This document shows positions 32,970 to 44,068 of a stretch of 64,000 bases of DNA, piece after piece. The notes beneath the pieces are model-generated. The model had not been told where the DNA came from, searched no databases, and saw only the letters and a program-made list of their open reading frames with translations. The stretch is from Elmis aenea (taxonomy: Eukaryota > Arthropoda > Insecta > Coleoptera > Elmidae). Location of the stretch: positions 39,871,470 to 39,935,469 of the forward strand of contig OX393578.1 in the NCBI GenBank assembly GCA_947652605.1, in the 5' to 3' direction. Every line of letters starts with the position of its first letter. Position 1 is the first letter of the stretch. The position numbers and the translations under genes are program-made.

Positions 32970-34136
32970 CTACCAATATCTTTAGATATCTCAAGAGGCT
33001 TCCTAATATTTTATAAATATCATCAGAGTTACCAAAGAAATTTTCTCTAAAAAAGATACTACATATTAATTATATTACAAAATATGTTGCATTCGATTAA
33101 ATGTCTGCCGAATAAAGAACAGCTATCGTTCGATTATTCAGATATATAGATTATGCTCATAACTACCTTTCTGTTTTACCCAAGGTTCACATATTGTTGA
33201 TTTACTGTTCTTATTTTGGCCATGTTTAATTCGACCATTAAATTCATGACATTAAGATCTAAAACGCTAGTTTTAATCTTCTGTTAAACACATTTTCAAC
33301 CTACAATTAGCTATTGGCAAGATATTGATTTCGCAAGGATTATCAAGATATATTTTTTGATAAAATCACTGAGAATCGATATTTTCGACCTAGTTATTTA
33401 AAATTTACCAAAAAAGGTTTTCTCGTATAATTGTCGTTATTTTTTTTTTATGTAATAAGAAACTATTCAGTCTCTACTGTTTGAAGTTTATTTTAAGACA
33501 TCTTATACGCGTTTTTAAAATCTTAACTTAATCTCGAATTTACAATAACGCTATTAACATTTTATAGGGAACCTTACTTTTAGCTATATAGTTACGTTTT
33601 CGTCATCTTTTGTCGATTGCGGTTCCATATACTTTCGTAAATTTATCTAAAAATCACTTTTTAGTGTCAAATGCGAGAAAGTTATAAAATAATGCCACAA
33701 AGTAAGGAATGTGCTATAAAATATGTCAAACGTGGCTAACGGCATTATATTAGAACAGCAAATTAGAGTTTAGGGCTGGGGTGATGCGCCCCGCCTGGCA
33801 ACGGTCCGCCACTTTATTATCACAGCCAGCTTGATTGCTGCCGCCGCCGTGTAAATTATAATTTCGTAATATGCACTCTCATCATGAATATTTAAATTTA
33901 TATTTGAGCCAGTTTAACCCGGCACAAAATATAACCGTATTTGGATAGCAATTCATTTAATGTACGATATGTTTTAACTATTAGTCTCTCTATTGAATAC
34001 GGTGCACATTTTATTTGTGTAAAGTGGTGATGAAAATATTCGAATAAATTAATTGAACCTATCGATTTTAAAAATCGAGAGATACAAAAATAATCCGAAT
34101 TATTTTGTATTTGGAATGAATGTCTAATATTCGCGA
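32970..34136. other. AT-rich DNA with a GC-rich patch at 33765-33875
   Basis: Most of it is featureless. The patch contains GATGCGCCCCGCCTGGCAAC, then GGTCCGCCACTT, and GCTGCCGCCGCCG. It could be a hAT right end (the GTCCGCCACT part resembles such ends) or conserved regulatory DNA. Confidence 0.35.
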
Positions 34137-34349
34137 CCCAAAATTGAGTCGCTTGACATATGGAGAGGGTCGCAAAATATTGTCAACAATAACAGTACTT
34201 ATATTTTCTTTGTAACATGCGATACTTTACAAACGTATAATAATTAATTTTAAAATCTGTATGTTATTTTATTAATGTTTGCTTGGGTCGCAAAACCAAA
34301 ACTATTGCCCCAATTTGGGTCACGGCTCAAATAATTTAAGAAACACTGA
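34137..34349. mobile_element. hAT right-end remnant
   Basis: AATTTGGGTCACGGCTCAAA, then TTAAGAAACACTG, ends at 34349; GGGTCGCAAAA repeats lie inside. The reverse complement starts CAGTGTTTCTTAAA, a common hAT terminus. No left end is defined. Confidence 0.5.
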
Positions 34350-34370
34350 TCTAATATGTATAGTTGTAAA

Positions 34371-34776
34371 CAGGGACCCGAACCGGAACTGGAACAAAAA
34401 CCGGAACGAACCGGTGCTTTTTTCATGAACCGTGAACCGGAACTGAACCTTCTATTAAATTTTAAAAAATCACAAAACCGCAGAATCAAACCGAACCGAC
34501 TAGTTTGAACCGGTTCAAACCGGTTCACACAACGGTTGGGCCCTTTTCTTATTGACATTGCAAATTTTTATTTTCTTAATTTTAATTACATTTTACCAAA
34601 AATGGAAAAATTTCAGAAAGTTTAATTTATAAATATACATTGTCATATTTTGCTTTGAACCGGAACCGGAACTAAACCGTTGCCGGATACCGGATACCGA
34701 ATCATTATAAAATAAAAACCTGTGGTTCGGAACGGTAAATTTATCGAACCGGTATTCTTTGCGGTTCGGGTCCCTG
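34371..34776. mobile_element. hAT MITE with 8-bp target duplication
   Basis: It begins CAGGGACCCGAACCGG and ends GCGGTTCGGGTCCCTG. GTTGTAAA is duplicated at 34363-34370 and 34777-34784. The subterminal regions are dense in GAACCGG motifs. It is non-coding. A decayed relative is at 36854-37080. Confidence 0.9.
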
Positions 34777-34784
34777 GTTGTAAA

Positions 34785-35315
34785 CGAATAATTGTTTTCG
34801 TTAATTTAGTTCCAACTTACGCACCGCGTAGGACCGTAGGTGTAGGTCATAATCCAAAACATATTGCAAATATTTAGTAAATTGTTTTTTAATTAGGTGG
34901 ACACTTCAATTGGAAAAAATATATACGAAAAAGTTGGTAGAAATCTGGAAATACAGTTTTAGTCATCTACAAATTAATAACTTGAAAAGCGTTCAATATT
35001 ATTTTTCACTTGCCCTTTTTTTCACTTTGTAAACACAAAAAACAAATTACTCCTATTTTTTTTGGATAGAATACTAAAACAATCTCAAATTGGTTTAATG
35101 GCAGTTTTCATCAAAAAAGTTGCAAGAAATTGACATGCAACTTCGTTAAAATGTATCTCAGGAATATGTTAGTATTTTGATTCGTTGGTCTTTCGTCTAA
35201 TACGGTCGATGCATGGAGGATATGTGCATAAACAATATAAACCCACCTTAAATAACACGAAAACATTGCTGAGGAACCTGCCAATCATCGATTTACTTGC
35301 CTGTTAATAAGAACT
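34785..35315. other. AT-rich stretch, nothing recognised
   Basis: No feature seen. Confidence 0.5.
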
Positions 35316-36048
35316 GTATACACACAAAAAACGCCGCAAGCTGTAACTCCGATTTTGGTAAACAAAAAACTAAATATAATGGCTCCTCAAATACTATAAA
35401 CTGAATTTGATTTCAATTTTTTTCAAGGTCAACTTAAATGTCAAACGATAGTCAATTTTTTTTCCCAAATGGCACCATATATTTTTGTTTACTAAATCTG
35501 GTAGACATTTTTTTTCTAAATTCAATGATGTAATCATCAGTTAATTTTAGTGCTAAACTAATAAGAAATAAAAAATAAAAGTTTAACTAAAATAGGTTAG
35601 GTTTCACAAAATTTTCAAGCGTACCGTGGAAAACAAAAAATTTTTTATCAACAAATGTCATTTAAACGTCAGTGTGGTATTTAAATGACATTTGTTGATT
35701 AAGATTTTTTTGTTTTCCACGGCACGCTTGAAAATTTTGTGAAACCTAACCTATTTGTGTTGAACTTTTATTTTTTATTTCTTATTAGTTTAGCACTAAA
35801 ATTAACTGATGATTACATCATTGAATTTAGAAAAAAAAAGTCTACCAGATTTAGTAAGAAAAATAGATGGAGCCATTTGGAAAAAAAAATTGACTATCGT
35901 TTGACATTTAAGTTCAACTTGAAAAAAATTGAAATCCAATCAGTTCATAGTATTTGAGGAGCCATTTTATTTAGTTTTTTGTTCACCAAAATCGGACCTC
36001 AAATAACGAAGTTACAGCTTGCGGCGTTTTTTGTGTGACACCCTGTAT
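35316..36048. mobile_element. Fold-back element, family shared with 59638
   Basis: Arms of about 350 bp meet at about 35675 around CATTTAAACGTCAGTG. The outer motifs are CACACAAAAAACGCCGCAAG at the left and CTTGCGGCGTTTTTTGTGTG, then ACACCCTGTA, at the right. The left terminus has lost its CAGGGTG. The central inverted motif is AAATAGGTTAGGTTTCACAA. The 72-codon frame at 35739 is arm sequence. Confidence 0.88.
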
Positions 36049-36785
36049 ACAGGGTAGTCCAAAGTATGGAAACGCTGCTGTAACGGTGTAAATACAAGTT
36101 TAATGAAAACATGTTTTACATAAAAAGTGCATTTTGACTAACTTCAATTGTTTTTTTGGCAAACCAAGTGCAACTGACAGGCGATCGTCATATTTTTTTT
36201 ATTGCAACATGTTTTACAAAATCATAATATTTGCCTAAACAAAACAGTTTTTACATGTCTTATTGTGTTTTATTATGTTTCAAGGAAAATCATTATTTTG
36301 TTAGCAATTAATTAAAAATTGACCTTCTGTCAAATTACTTTTGTGTAAGCGTATTGAAGGCGTTTCAATTTAATGCTCACAAAATAATGATTCTTCCTTG
36401 AAACATAATAAAAGACTATTAGACAAATTATAAACTGTTAATTACAACTTACAACAGCGATCCTGTTTTGTTGACAAATACAATGATTTTGTGAAAAATA
36501 ATAAACAATTTTGAAATTCTTTTTTCTCACGCATTTTCTTATGTAACTAAGAAAACTAGTTGAAAAGAGAAAAATTGTCTATCATTTGAAGTAAAACAAT
36601 ATCGGTTGACATTTTAGAAAATATGACGATCGCCTGTCAGTTGCACACAGTTGGCTGAAAAAACAATTAAAGTAGGTGCGTCAAAATGTAGCTACTAATT
36701 TGGCATAAACTTTTTATGTAAAACATTTTTTCATAAAACTTTTACGCCGTTACAGCAGCGTTTCCATACTTTTGGACTACGCTGT
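36049..36785. mobile_element. Second fold-back, abutting the first
   Basis: It starts ACAGGGTAGTCCAAAGTATG and ends CATACTTTTGGACTACGCTG. GACAGGCGATCGTCATATTT at about 36176 is inverted as AAATATGACGATCGCCTGTC at about 36619. It begins directly at the end of the previous element (ACACCCTGTATACAGGGTAG), so one inserted into or next to the terminus of the other. Confidence 0.85.
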
Positions 36786-36853
36786 GTGTATGCGTCTAGA
36801 TAGATATATTCGAACAACAACTTATTCAAATGTATATTTCAAGTGAATTATTA

Positions 36854-37080
36854 TCCCGAACCGGAACTGGGACCAAAACCGCAACGAACCGATGCTGTTT
36901 TACGAACTGTTGCTTTCTATAAGCGATTTATTAAAATCCGGAACCGGACTTAACCGTTTCCTCTAAACCGGTTACCGAATCTTTAGGAAATCATCAACCG
37001 TGAATCGAAACGAAATTTAAAAAAAAATTAATTAACGGGTAACCTATAATGTGCCATTATTGTTTGCGATTTGGGTCCCT
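36854..37080. mobile_element. Decayed relative of the GAACCGG hAT MITE
   Basis: CCCGAACCGGAACTGGGACC at the left and GCGATTTGGGTCCCT at the right match the ends of 34371-34776 with many changes. No target duplication is visible. Confidence 0.7.
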
Positions 37081-37931
37081 TTTTTGAATAAATCGTTTAT
37101 TTATTCGATTACTAAAAGCATGCCAATGTTCACGATATAATTATTCGAATCATTTGATTATTCTTACCAATAATGCAACACAAATAAAAACGTATGTATT
37201 ACTTTTACTCAAAGAAAAACATGCATAAATTGTACCTATTTGGATTTGTGTTACACGTATAAAATGGAACTGAAAGCAAAACATACATCAATACAAATTT
37301 TTGTTTATTTAAGCCTAGCAAAACATCGTATCTTGAACAAAATACCATTAAGTAAGTCATTTTATCGCGGGTTAGAATGCTAAATATTTACCTTGCATAC
37401 CTGCCTCGTATGTCAATCAACACAGCGCCCTCTTGACGCCACTTCACTATACCTTTCCTCGACAAGTACTTCACAATTCAAAGCGTGCAATCTTTAAGCC
37501 AAAGCGACATTAACTGGTTAATGGAAGTTTGCTGGTGTCATAATAAACTATACTAGTAGCAAAATATGACAATACGTTACAAAAAGAGTCACATTTTTTT
37601 ATTCGCAAAGAAATATTTCTTTAAATTATTAACTTTTTTAAATTTTAAAACGAAAAAGTCTGTTTAAGCACCTTATACATCACAAAGAAACTAAAAAATT
37701 ACGTATCGTTTTGTTTGACAGAAATCATGTAACATTAAGAAGAATACTTCTGAGTGTTTTTGATTTAAACCGTTTAATGTTTTCTTTATTTGACTAACTT
37801 GCACATACCAAGAGTTCACATTCATAGGTCCATTAAGAATTTCAAAATTTATCTTAAAGATGGTTTTTAATCCAACGAAAGCTGGAAAGTCTCATGAAAC
37901 TATCAATTTTTGTTCCTCTGTTATCTTTAAG
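37081..37931. other. AT-rich stretch, nothing recognised
   Basis: It ends in the polypyrimidine tract of the next candidate exon. Confidence 0.5.
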
Positions 37932-37996
37932 TATGGAGTTTGGCATGCCCTGAAGCAGTCAAATGATAGATTTCGAGCATCTCGCCTCTACAACAG
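37932..37996 (+). CDS. Candidate 65-nt internal exon
   Basis: The acceptor TTTTTGTTCCTCTGTTATCTTTAG is strong (ending at 37931), and the donor CAACAG|GTTAAATG follows 37996. Only one of three frames is open; it reads YGVWHALKQSNDRFRASRLY and then N with two extra bases. It accepts a phase-0 upstream exon, as predicted for 24155-24200, and ends in phase 2. The peptide is not recognised. The surrounding DNA is AT-rich and non-coding, so the codon-like content stands out. Confidence 0.45.
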
Positions 37997-39200
37997 GTTA
38001 AATGTGTATATTTTTTATAACAGTCTACAAATCGACGTCATCCATCTCTGAATAGCGTTTGCAACTTTGCTGTTTTATGATGCGTTCAACAGACATTTTA
38101 AATCAATATTTGGACATGTTTTTATTTTATAACCGGCTCGTTATTTTTTAAATATAAAAAAACATCATATCATACATGCGTTTTCTTCTTTAGCATATTC
38201 TGCGCTGCATATTCAAAAAGTTTTTCTTGCAATTGCAGTAATTACAGAAATACTTTTTTACTTGGGGCATTGTTTCCTGACCTCTTTTTTCCTTACGGCT
38301 CAAGTTTAAATCATCGAAACATGGTTATGGTACTCTTGAAAACTAAACACAAATTTATTTAAAAAATTCATCTTAAGTTCCCAATAGTTTGCATTTTGTG
38401 TTTAACAATTATTCAACGTAGATTAGTAACTTGTAATACAGATTAGAAAATTACCATGCTCGTGTGCACCTTATTTTTTTATTATAGTTTTATATTTAAA
38501 AAAAAAAAACTGTAAGGGACTTGCTGCCGATATCTACGGTTTCTCTGTAAACTAATATTTTAAGAACAAGTTAAAATATGTTTGATACATTAAGTTAATC
38601 TCTTTAGTCATGTAATTTAGGTATTTGGTAATCACTTAAATAATTTTAAAAAGCTGATTGAATACTGATAAATTAATGTTAGTAGTGGTATGTGCACTAC
38701 TAATGTAATGAATTGTGATATCACTATGCTAAATGCATAGAACTTTCGATAATATCACTTGTGCATTCGTGTGCCATATATGTGATTTATTTCTAAATAA
38801 ACCCGCTTTAACCAAACTGCTACAATAAATAAAATTATTCCATTTTTTTGTTGTTGTGTTAACAACTAACTAATAATTTGTTAGCTGTTGTTGCTCAACT
38901 TTTAAAAATGTTTAGAAGAAAAAAAATACATTTTGATATAGTTAAAAACGTTATTATTTTATTTTAAGTTGATTTTAAATATAAGTTGTGAGCTTTATTA
39001 AATTAAAAATTTTACCGCCGTGTCTCTTGATATTGTGAAAATACAACGAATTATTTATTACATTTTCTTATGTATGTAATTCAAAATTTTCGTTCAAGTT
39101 AGCAAATATCTATAATGGTATGCTTTTCAAGTTGCTCAGGGTTGTTTATTTATTATTTCTAACCTACACTTGTAAGTTGGCAAGTGCTGTAAGGTAAATA
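37997..39200. other. AT-rich stretch, nothing recognised
   Basis: No feature seen. Confidence 0.5.
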
Positions 39201-39650
39201 TTAAAAGCACGATAACAATACTGAAGCAACTCGTTTAGTTATTTACCCGAGTTTGAGAAATCTAATATGCATTTTCACTCCGGGCGGGAGATCCCAGCTG
39301 TTTATGCTGATGTTACGGATTCGGTAGTCCATTTAGGGTTGTTCGCTATCCTTTGCCAACCCATATCTCTGTTGACGACGTAGCAAAATACCCGAGATCG
39401 CGAATCGTGTTATGTTGCCATTATTCGGATAACAATTTCGTCGGTAAACTGGAGCTGTATTAAAGTTTGGGCTATCGCGAAACGTTTGTATTCTAAATAC
39501 ACGTTATTGCTCCAGGATATTGACTTGTAACAACTGCGATACAGCCTATTTATTGCGTCACTTATGCCAAATAGATTAGTTAAACAACTTGTTACAACTA
39601 TAACGTTTGTATCCTTATGTAATCCGCTCATTAGAGGAATTAGAACAAAA
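39201..39650. promoter_or_regulatory. GC-richer single-copy island
   Basis: Positions 39260-39620 are less AT-rich than the surroundings, with no repeat copies found. ATGTTACGGATTCGG at about 39311 resembles the ends of the TGTTACG elements, so part of it could be an eroded element. Otherwise it may be regulatory. Confidence 0.25.
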
Positions 39651-40222
39651 CATTCCTAGTATTGTTGAAGTTTGTACACGTCATTCATTATACGTACTTA
39701 TCAAACAGATCGACAAACAGAATACAGAAGGAAACATTAATTACTTAGCAAACTGCTACATCTTGGGCAAATATTGATTTCTTAACTTCAATATTTAACT
39801 TTAAAATATCGCATAAGAATGTATGTGTTATACTCAGAGCCGTAATAAGGGCGTGGCGAAAGAGGCGCCCGCCACGGGCGCAACTAGATTTGGGGCGCGA
39901 AATATAATAAAGGTAAAAAAAAATTAAGTAAATAGATATAAAAGTCCGCTATTGTATATTTTATTTCGACAATACGTCGCTTAGAACATACAATATCTAC
40001 AACACAGCGGAATTTCGCTACATTTGGTAACACTGGTGAGTCCCAATTCGTTTCAAGTTTGATGGCAAAGACAAGATACAGTAAACTCGGTAACAAATTC
40101 TCGAATATTGCTAAAATTATTAACAACATTTAAGTTTGTTGCATTACTAATATTTTGGGATGCAATAAAAGGAAAGATAAATATTGTAAATTTACTTTTA
40201 CTAAAAAAAAAATGCTGCGAAA

Positions 40223-40870
40223 ATGATAAAAGCTCTAAAAAATGAAATTCAACAGTACCAAAATGATTTTTTCGATTTGCCTCACCAATCGGCGAAAAGT
40301 TTTGCCGAAACAATAAATATTGAAACTTACATTCCAGAAAAGACACGGCGCAAAATAAAAAATATGCCTGGTGAGAAAGCTACTGATGATTCGTTTGCTA
40401 TGAATGCAAGTGCATTACTAAAAAATAAATGTGTAAAATTTTAGATCTAATACTCATACAACTCATTGATAGTTTTACTGTTTTACAAAAGATCTTAAAT
40501 GACAGCAGTTTTTTAAATGGACCAGCTTTAAAAATTATGCTGCTATATGATCTCAAATAATGCGCAGCTGACCTGGCATTAAAATAAGTAGAACTTGTAT
40601 CTGAAATTGCGAGTTTCAAATATCAAGCCATGGTAGTTTTTGAAAATTTTGGCTTTTTAAATCTTGCCAAAAAAATTACGAACTCTCATTACAAAGATAC
40701 TTATAACAATGCCTGTAATAACAGCTTCCTGCGAACGTTCGTTTAGCAAATTGAAAATTGTAAAATCGTAACTTCGTTCTTCTATTGGCCAAGAGCGATT
40801 AACAAAAATAAAATATCAATTGAAAAAGATAATGCAAAAACATTAAATTATGACGATGTGTTTGCAAATG
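40223..40870 (+). pseudogene. hAT transposase pseudogene
   Basis: The first open part (40223-40441) reads IKALKNEIQQYQNDFFDLPH, then AETINIETYIPEKTRRKI, which matches the middle of ZMYM-like hAT transposases. After several stops the C-terminal dimerisation motif appears at about 40703: ITMPVITASCERSFSKLKIV, then a stop, then LRSSIGQERLTKI. The A-S-(C)-E-R-S-F-S-K-L-K signature is the hallmark of the hAT C-terminal domain. Upstream regions carrying the BED finger and RNase H-like core are deleted. It is inactive. Confidence 0.85.
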
Positions 40871-40934
40871 TAATTCTAGAAAAATTAACCTATAAAATAT
40901 GCTGAACCTATTTTTGTTTTTGTTATATTATTTT

Positions 40935-41465
40935 ATAAAATACAAGATGGTTTACCCGGCGTTGCACGGGCGATTACAATTTTAATTACTGTTTTAACTT
41001 AAATAAGCCCAATAATTCCAAATCATACACAAATGACATACTCTGATCAATCATCTTTTCATTTTCTTATAATTCCTTAAAAAATAACTATTTATTGCTT
41101 AAAAATTGAATAATAACTCAAATTTATTTTCTTTCGTCTTGTTTCAATTAAAAATGTACTAATAAAAATAATACTTCATGTACATTTATTACTAATTGTA
41201 TACAAAACAATCTTTACTTGTGAAATACACCGCGCCGTATCGTGCTATGACCAGGTATTTGCCGACGTAAGATCGAATCCCGTCCAAGTAATTTTTTTTT
41301 TTTTTAAATTGGTAATATGTGCTTGTACTTAAAGTTTGGCGTTAGATCTGCAAGGTCCTAAATAGTAACTGTGCAAAATTTGGTCCCGATCGGTCAACGG
41401 ACCTAGGATTGTATAGCGAACAAACAAACAAACACACAAACAAGCTCTTTTATATATATAGATAT
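40935..41465. mobile_element. Nested non-LTR/SINE-like repeat
   Basis: GGTTTACCCGGCGTTGCACG near the left, TTTGGTCCCGATCGGTCAAC near the right, and the tail AACAAACAAACAAACACAC then TATATATATAG are typical of a widespread insect repeat ending in an ACAAAC tail. At 41228-41282 there is a tRNA-like piece with a box-B-like GATCGAATCCC followed by a T run. Orientation and class are uncertain. Confidence 0.5.
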
Positions 41466-41714
41466 AGATATATATCTTGTATTTCTTTAATTTATTTGTC
41501 ATTGAATTTGAATCAAAATGTATTTAATAGATTATTTATTTATACCAATGAATAATTGGTTTTAGATGGGGTTAATAATAACTTTTTAACATATTGCATT
41601 TAATAAAATTTAACATTTACGTTTTTAGAAATTTTGATAATTTTTGGGGGGGGTGGCGCAAAATGGACACTTGCCACAGGCGCTTCATACCCTCGTTACG
41701 GTACTGGTTATACT

Positions 41715-42262
41715 GCTGTAGTGTGCGCACCGTATATGCCAAGGGTGACAAACCATATCCCACGGGTCACTTGTAGCCCGATGAGCCCTTCATCGTAGTA
41801 AGCGAAGATGAATTTTTCAAAATATTTTTTACTATCTGTACGTAACAGCGCAAAATAGAGTATAGTATCTCCTGCGCCGGTTATCACTTAAACGGGCAAG
41901 CTAAGCTTGTTAATGAGCATGAACATGCTACGTTTTTCACGTACTTTTTACTTCTACCGTTTTCCTTTCATTGATATTGCATTTAATAAATTTGCTTGTA
42001 AATGGAAATTTTAAACGACTCCTAAGTTTACAAAACAAAGTTATTGTGTGAAGTCGAACTCAGAGAAACAACTCTCGAGGGAAATATTTTCTAGTCGAAA
42101 AATTAAAAGAATTACAATATAGTTAAGTGCATAGAAAAATATTGCAATTGGTTTTATGGGTTTTTATTTGAAATTTTTCCGTGTTGGTTTTTTTAATTCA
42201 AATTTTTACTAAAACTAGTTGGGGTCGACTGACCTATCGTCTTAATTACTCAATTGCGAAGT
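41715..42262. other. AT-rich stretch, nothing recognised
   Basis: No feature seen. Confidence 0.5.
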
Positions 42263-42369
42263 ACAGGGTGAATATTATGTTCCAGGCCGATGTTGTTTTT
42301 GAATAACCCGGAAATGAATCAAATTTTTTTTAATTTGGATTTTTTTATTCAACAGTAGGCTTATGACGA

Positions 42370-42795
42370 TTATGTATGGAATATGACATCGCTCAAGTGA
42401 CCACCTCTGGAAGCGTTACAAATGCCTGTTCTTTTAATCATATTTTTCATGACATTCTCGCACGTTTCGCGTGTTATTTCCGCAATTTCATGTCGAATAT
42501 TGTCCTGAAGCATTGGAATTGTTGTTGGTTTATTAGCGTAGACTTTTCCTTTCAGGTACCCCCACAGAAAATAGTCGGGTGACGTTAATTCGGGTGATCG
42601 CGGGGACCAGTCTACTATACGTTGAATCGTTGACTTGCATGGCACATGATGAAGTCCAAAAAAATCACGCAGTTTTCTTCGCGTATTCACAATTGAACGA
42701 TTATTTAGATAAAATGTTTTAATGACTTCAACACGTTGTTGAGGCGTCAGATGCTCCATAATAAATTGTAATTGACTACTCTTTAAGACTGCCAA
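42370..42795 (-). pseudogene. Internally deleted Tc1/mariner-type transposase
   Basis: The 141-codon frame begins MAVLKSSQLQFIMEHLTPQQ and has FYLNNRSIVNTRRKLRDFFG, the helix-turn-helix (DUF4817-type) N-terminus of insect transposases. At RIVDWSPRSPELTSPDYFLW it jumps to the C-terminal block around the last catalytic acidic residue, PDYFLWGYLKGKVY. The central part with the first two catalytic residues (about 200 residues in relatives) is missing, although the frame is preserved. It cannot be a functional transposase but could still bind DNA. Confidence 0.85.
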
Positions 42796-42811
42796 TTACT
42801 AAATGTCAAAT

Positions 42812-43049
42812 GGCCCCCGCGATCACCCGATTTAACGTCACCCGACTATTTTCTGTGGGGGTACCTGACAGGAAAAGTCTACGCTAATAAACCAACAACA
42901 ATTCCAATGCTTCAGGACAATATTCGACATGAAATTGCGGAAATAACACGCGAAACGTGCGAGAATGTCATGAAAAATATGATTAAAAGAACAGGCATTT
43001 GTAACGCTGCCAGAGGTGGTCACTTGAGCGATGTCATATTCCATACATA
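42812..43049 (+). pseudogene. Inverted second copy of the transposase C-terminus
   Basis: Plus-strand reading shows GYLTGKVYANKPTTIPMLQD and ends GGHLSDVIFHT with a stop at about 43047. It mirrors the minus-strand copy with a few differences and has no start of its own. Confidence 0.8.
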
Positions 43050-43261
43050 ATTGTCATAAGCCTACTGTTGACTAAAAATATCCAAATTAAAAAAAATTTG
43101 ATTCATTTCCGGGTTATTCAAAAACAACATCGGCCTGGAACATGGTATTCACCCGTTATTTCCAGAGTCACGTACTTACATTCCTATAAAATAAAATCAC
43201 AGTTTTTACGTAAGTACCTACGCGCATCTGCACAATACTTTTTCACTCATCACTTATCACT

Positions 43262-43830
43262 AAACTAGTTCGAAAGATTTTACCCTCCTGAGTCTTCTTC
43301 GTATATTTCATTATCCAAGAGTTGCAGTTCTTCGAGGTTGACATGACTATGCAGCTCTCTTCATGTCTGCCTGCAATCTTCTTTATTTCTTCTCTAATGG
43401 TGGGTACTTTTAATCCTAGTGAAGATTGCCGTTCCTTACAAACCATAAGACATCCACGATGTTATAAGGACTTTATTTTGGAATTCTTGGATTGTTTCCC
43501 CATTGGTCTTTTTTGTACAACCCCATATTTCCAAATTGGCTTTAATATTTGATTGCACAAAGGCACTTTATTTTGTATGGACAATTGGGATTTTCTTCCT
43601 ATTAGCCAGTATCGTTTTGTATATTTTATGTTTAGTTGTTTCTGTTTCTTTTTTATATTTTTTTTCCGTCTAAGTCTAACATCAAGGTCCATTAACAAAT
43701 ACTTTCCCGTTTTTTTTTGTTCGGAATTAACTTGGTTATTAAGCAGTATTAGAATGTGTCGTACTGTTATTAGTGAAATCGACATGGATAGATTTGTTTT
43801 CATTGGGTTTTATTCGTCATTTCCTGATCT
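43262..43830 (-). pseudogene. Jockey-like LINE reverse-transcriptase 3' remnant
   Basis: Non-LTR retrotransposons copy themselves by target-primed reverse transcription. From about 43800 down, the minus strand reads YLLMDLDVRLRRKKNIKKKQ, RYWLIGRKSQLSIQNK and ILKPIWKYGV. This is the stretch just after the RT core in Jockey-type ORF2 proteins (compare a family pattern of LD-RL-W-KHI, YWL-GR-SQLSL-NK, LKP-W-YG). A frameshift near 43460 is followed by IKSTHH and ELHSHVNLEELQLLDN-like C-terminal sequence. The catalytic YADD region is absent, so this is a 5'-truncated dead copy. Confidence 0.75.
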
Positions 43831-44068
43831 AGGTGTTGGTGTTGCCGGTAAATTTAAGCTTAAAACCGCCACAGAAGACTTGTCTATTTTACAGCCCGCG
43901 ACTTCCAATAGATTGAGCTTCCTTGCTGGAGTAAAAATTTGGGTCTGAATCCTATTTATTTTGCTGTTTCAGAGAGTTATCTGACTTTTGAACCAATTTT
44001 TTGCTGCTGATTAGTTATACTTTAGTAGAGATAGTTATTCTACAGTATTTTATATATTATACCTTTAA
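43831..44068. other. Short unassigned stretch
   Basis: It may still belong to the LINE upstream part. A TTAA target at 44065-44068 starts the next element. Confidence 0.4.

Larger units (their letters stand above)
39835..41706 (+). mobile_element. 1.87-kb hAT transposon with 8-bp target duplication
   Basis: It starts CAGAGCCGTAATAAGGGCG and ends CCCTCGTTACGGTACTG. GTTATACT is repeated exactly at 39827-39834 and 41707-41714. Both ends carry GGCGCC-like blocks (AGGCGCCCGCCACGGGCGC and GCCACAGGCGCTTC). A broken transposase lies inside, and another repeat is nested at about 40935-41465. Confidence 0.92.
42263..43157. mobile_element. Palindromic Tc1/mariner derivative
   Basis: ACAGGGTGAATATTATGTTC then CAGGCCGATG at the left is inverted at the right (CATCGGCCTGGAAC then ATGGTATTCACCC). 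The two arms, 42263-42607 and 42812-43157, are about 345 bp and nearly identical, and each contains the 3' part of the same transposase gene in opposite orientation. The loop (42608-42811) contains the transposase N-terminus. This looks like a fold-back created from an internally deleted autonomous element. Confidence 0.88.

Noticed and set aside
43553..43948. 131-codon hydrophobic plus-strand frame
   Set aside because: Antisense of the Jockey-like remnant, whose minus-strand reading has recognisable motifs.
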